From positions 1 through 21,625 of IMG/VR virus record IMGVR_UViG_3300043640_000102: DNA of 21,625 nucleotides; one strand, 5' to 3'. Shown here piece by piece: positions 20,549 through 21,625 of the stretch (positions are counted from its first letter, which is position 1; each line of letters begins with the position of its first letter). Position numbers and translations under genes: made by a program. Source of the DNA: a virus. Below the pieces are notes generated by a model. The model searched no databases and had not been told where the DNA came from. It saw only the letters and a list, made by a program, of their open reading frames with translations.

Positions 20549-21550
20549 CTATCGGGTCGCGAGTGCGCGTTTGGTGGATGCCGCCATCTGCGCGGCGAGG
20601 TGCCACGTCTCCAGGTCGGCGGTCGGGTCCAGCTCGGACGCTCGCGCCTTGGCGGCCTTGCTGGCCTTGGCCCAGTTGGCCGGCTTGCGCAGCGACCGGA
20701 TCGCCGAGACCCAGCCGTCAACGTCGGCAGGATCGACGAAGGTCCCGGCGTCGCCCAGCGACTCCCGCAGGCCCGGTGTCGGCGAAGCGATGACCGGGAT
20801 ACCGGAACACATCGCCTCCACGCCAACCCGGCCCCATGACTCGTACTTCGAGGGCACGAGCAGGATCCGGGTACGGGCGTAGACCTCATCGCGCATCCGG
20901 TCAGCCGGAACGTTGTCGATGATCTCGACGTTGGGCAGGTCGCGGATATCCTGCTCGCCGTAGCCGCCGGTGACGGCCAGGAACTTGACGTCGGGCATCC
21001 GTTCGGCAACCCGCCAGAAGGTGTTGGCGCCCTTGTTGGGGAACAGGTTGACCAGCGTCACCAGGCCGCCGGGTTTGGTGGCGTACTCCGCCACGTCTAC
21101 CGGCGGCCGGACCACGATGCCGGGCACCGGGTTGGGCGCGCCCTGCTCGACGAACCACTCGTTGTAGTCGGCCCGCATCCACTCGCTGTTGTAAACGGCG
21201 AGTTGCGGTTTCCTGGCCACCCACTGCTTGCTGGGCTCGAACGTGTTGTGCAGCAGATGCGCGACAGGAACGCCGTTGACCTGCCCCAGAACCGTCGCTC
21301 GGGGCGTGTTTTCCAGGTGGCTCACCAACAGGTCGGACGTGGGAATGTACTCGAAGACGTGGCCCTTACCCGTAGACGGATGTACCCGCACTCCATCGAC
21401 TTCGTAAGGCTGCCCGCCGTCCTCACGGGACAGCACCACATTGACTTCGTGACCCTGCTGGGCGAGATAGCGAAGCATGGCGTGAGCCATGACCTCGGCG
21501 CCGGCATTGTGGACTGGAACGTAGGCGTGGAAAAGCGCGAGAACTCGCAC
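20549..21550 (-). CDS. GT4-family glycosyltransferase
   Basis: This 333-aa protein has two GT-B Rossmann halves: MRVLALFHAYVPVHNAGAEV with AHAMLRYLAQQGHEVNVVLS, and VTLVNLFPNKGANTFWRVAE with the donor-site EX7E motif E237-SWGRVGV-E245 and GIPVIASPTPGLRESLGDAG. H101 (LLHNTF) is a typical acceptor-side residue. GT4 enzymes transfer sugars from nucleotide donors with retention of configuration. It has no membrane segment. The start is GTG at 21550 behind AAGGAG. It is the first gene of the visible late region, directly upstream of fibre-like genes. It may glycosylate a virion protein (known for actinophage capsids and tails) or change the host surface; the sequence does not decide which. Confidence 0.88.
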   Translation of the reverse strand: MRVLALFHAYVPVHNAGAEVMAHAMLRYLAQQGHEVNVVLSREDGGQPYEVDGVRVHPSTGKGHVFEYIPTSDLLVSHLENTPRATVLGQVNGVPVAHLLHNTFEPSKQWVARKPQLAVYNSEWMRADYNEWFVEQGAPNPVPGIVVRPPVDVAEYATKPGGLVTLVNLFPNKGANTFWRVAERMPDVKFLAVTGGYGEQDIRDLPNVEIIDNVPADRMRDEVYARTRILLVPSKYESWGRVGVEAMCSGIPVIASPTPGLRESLGDAGTFVDPADVDGWVSAIRSLRKPANWAKASKAAKARASELDPTADLETWHLAAQMAASTKRALATR

Positions 21551-21578
21551 GTGGGGGATCTCCTTCGGGTGCGCGGAA

Positions 21579-21625
21579 CCCGAGTCGGGGGGGGGGGGGG
21601 GGCCGGCCCCCCCCGAGGGGGCGGG
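21579..21625. other. Poly-G/poly-C low-complexity contig end
   Basis: A long run of G is followed by GGCCGGCC, a run of C and GAGGGGGCGGG. This is unlike the rest of the window and looks like low-quality sequence at a contig end. No gene can be read here, and the true upstream neighbour of the glycosyltransferase is unknown. Confidence 0.75.

Overview
This is a GC-rich actinobacterial window carrying the late (structural and lysis) half of a long-tailed siphovirus, either a prophage or a phage contig. The actinobacterial origin is inferred from GTG/TTG starts with GGAGG-type ribosome binding sites, an actinomycete-type methyltransferase C-terminus at the left edge, and phage protein families typical of actinophages. 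I see no integrase, terminase, portal, capsid or complete attachment site, so I cannot say whether it is integrated. The right edge runs into a poly-G/poly-C stretch that looks like a low-quality contig end.

Left edge, 1-1200 (+ strand): the end of an S-adenosyl methyltransferase, then a complete endonuclease/exonuclease/phosphatase (EEP) protein. Both stop codons are followed by copies of the same ~41-bp sequence, the second running into a strong hairpin terminator. At 1197-1757 (- strand) is an orphan YefM/Phd-type antitoxin domain fused in frame to a phage-type domain. It has a textbook promoter that implies a leaderless mRNA, and an internal start with its own ribosome binding site. At 1811-2037 lie the leftward terminator of the late operon and a degenerate tRNA-like cloverleaf.

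From 21550 leftward to 2038 the - strand reads as one long late transcription unit. In transcription order: a GT4 glycosyltransferase, two small proteins, a small beta-rich protein, a right-handed beta-helix protein, and a 909-aa modular fibre with 22-residue repeats. Then come the head-tail adaptor (with an Ig-like N-terminal domain), head-tail stopper, HK97-gp10-like protein, tail terminator, major tail protein, tail assembly chaperones with a -1 frameshift signal, a 1278-aa tape measure, a 916-aa tail tip protein, a 158-aa accessory protein, and an endolysin. A cluster of tiny overlapping membrane proteins (holin/lysis candidates), two small soluble proteins and a minimal kinase-like protein finish the unit. 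One gene (3232-3552) is inverted inside the lysis cluster, beside overlapping inverted repeats.

The most notable observations are the beta-helix/repeat-fibre/glycosyltransferase block upstream of the head-tail adaptor, where capsid-associated genes normally lie; the leaderless, dual-start antitoxin fusion; the micro-membrane-protein lysis cluster with mutually exclusive hairpins; and a complete frameshift site (heptamer, 7-nt spacer and stem-loop).
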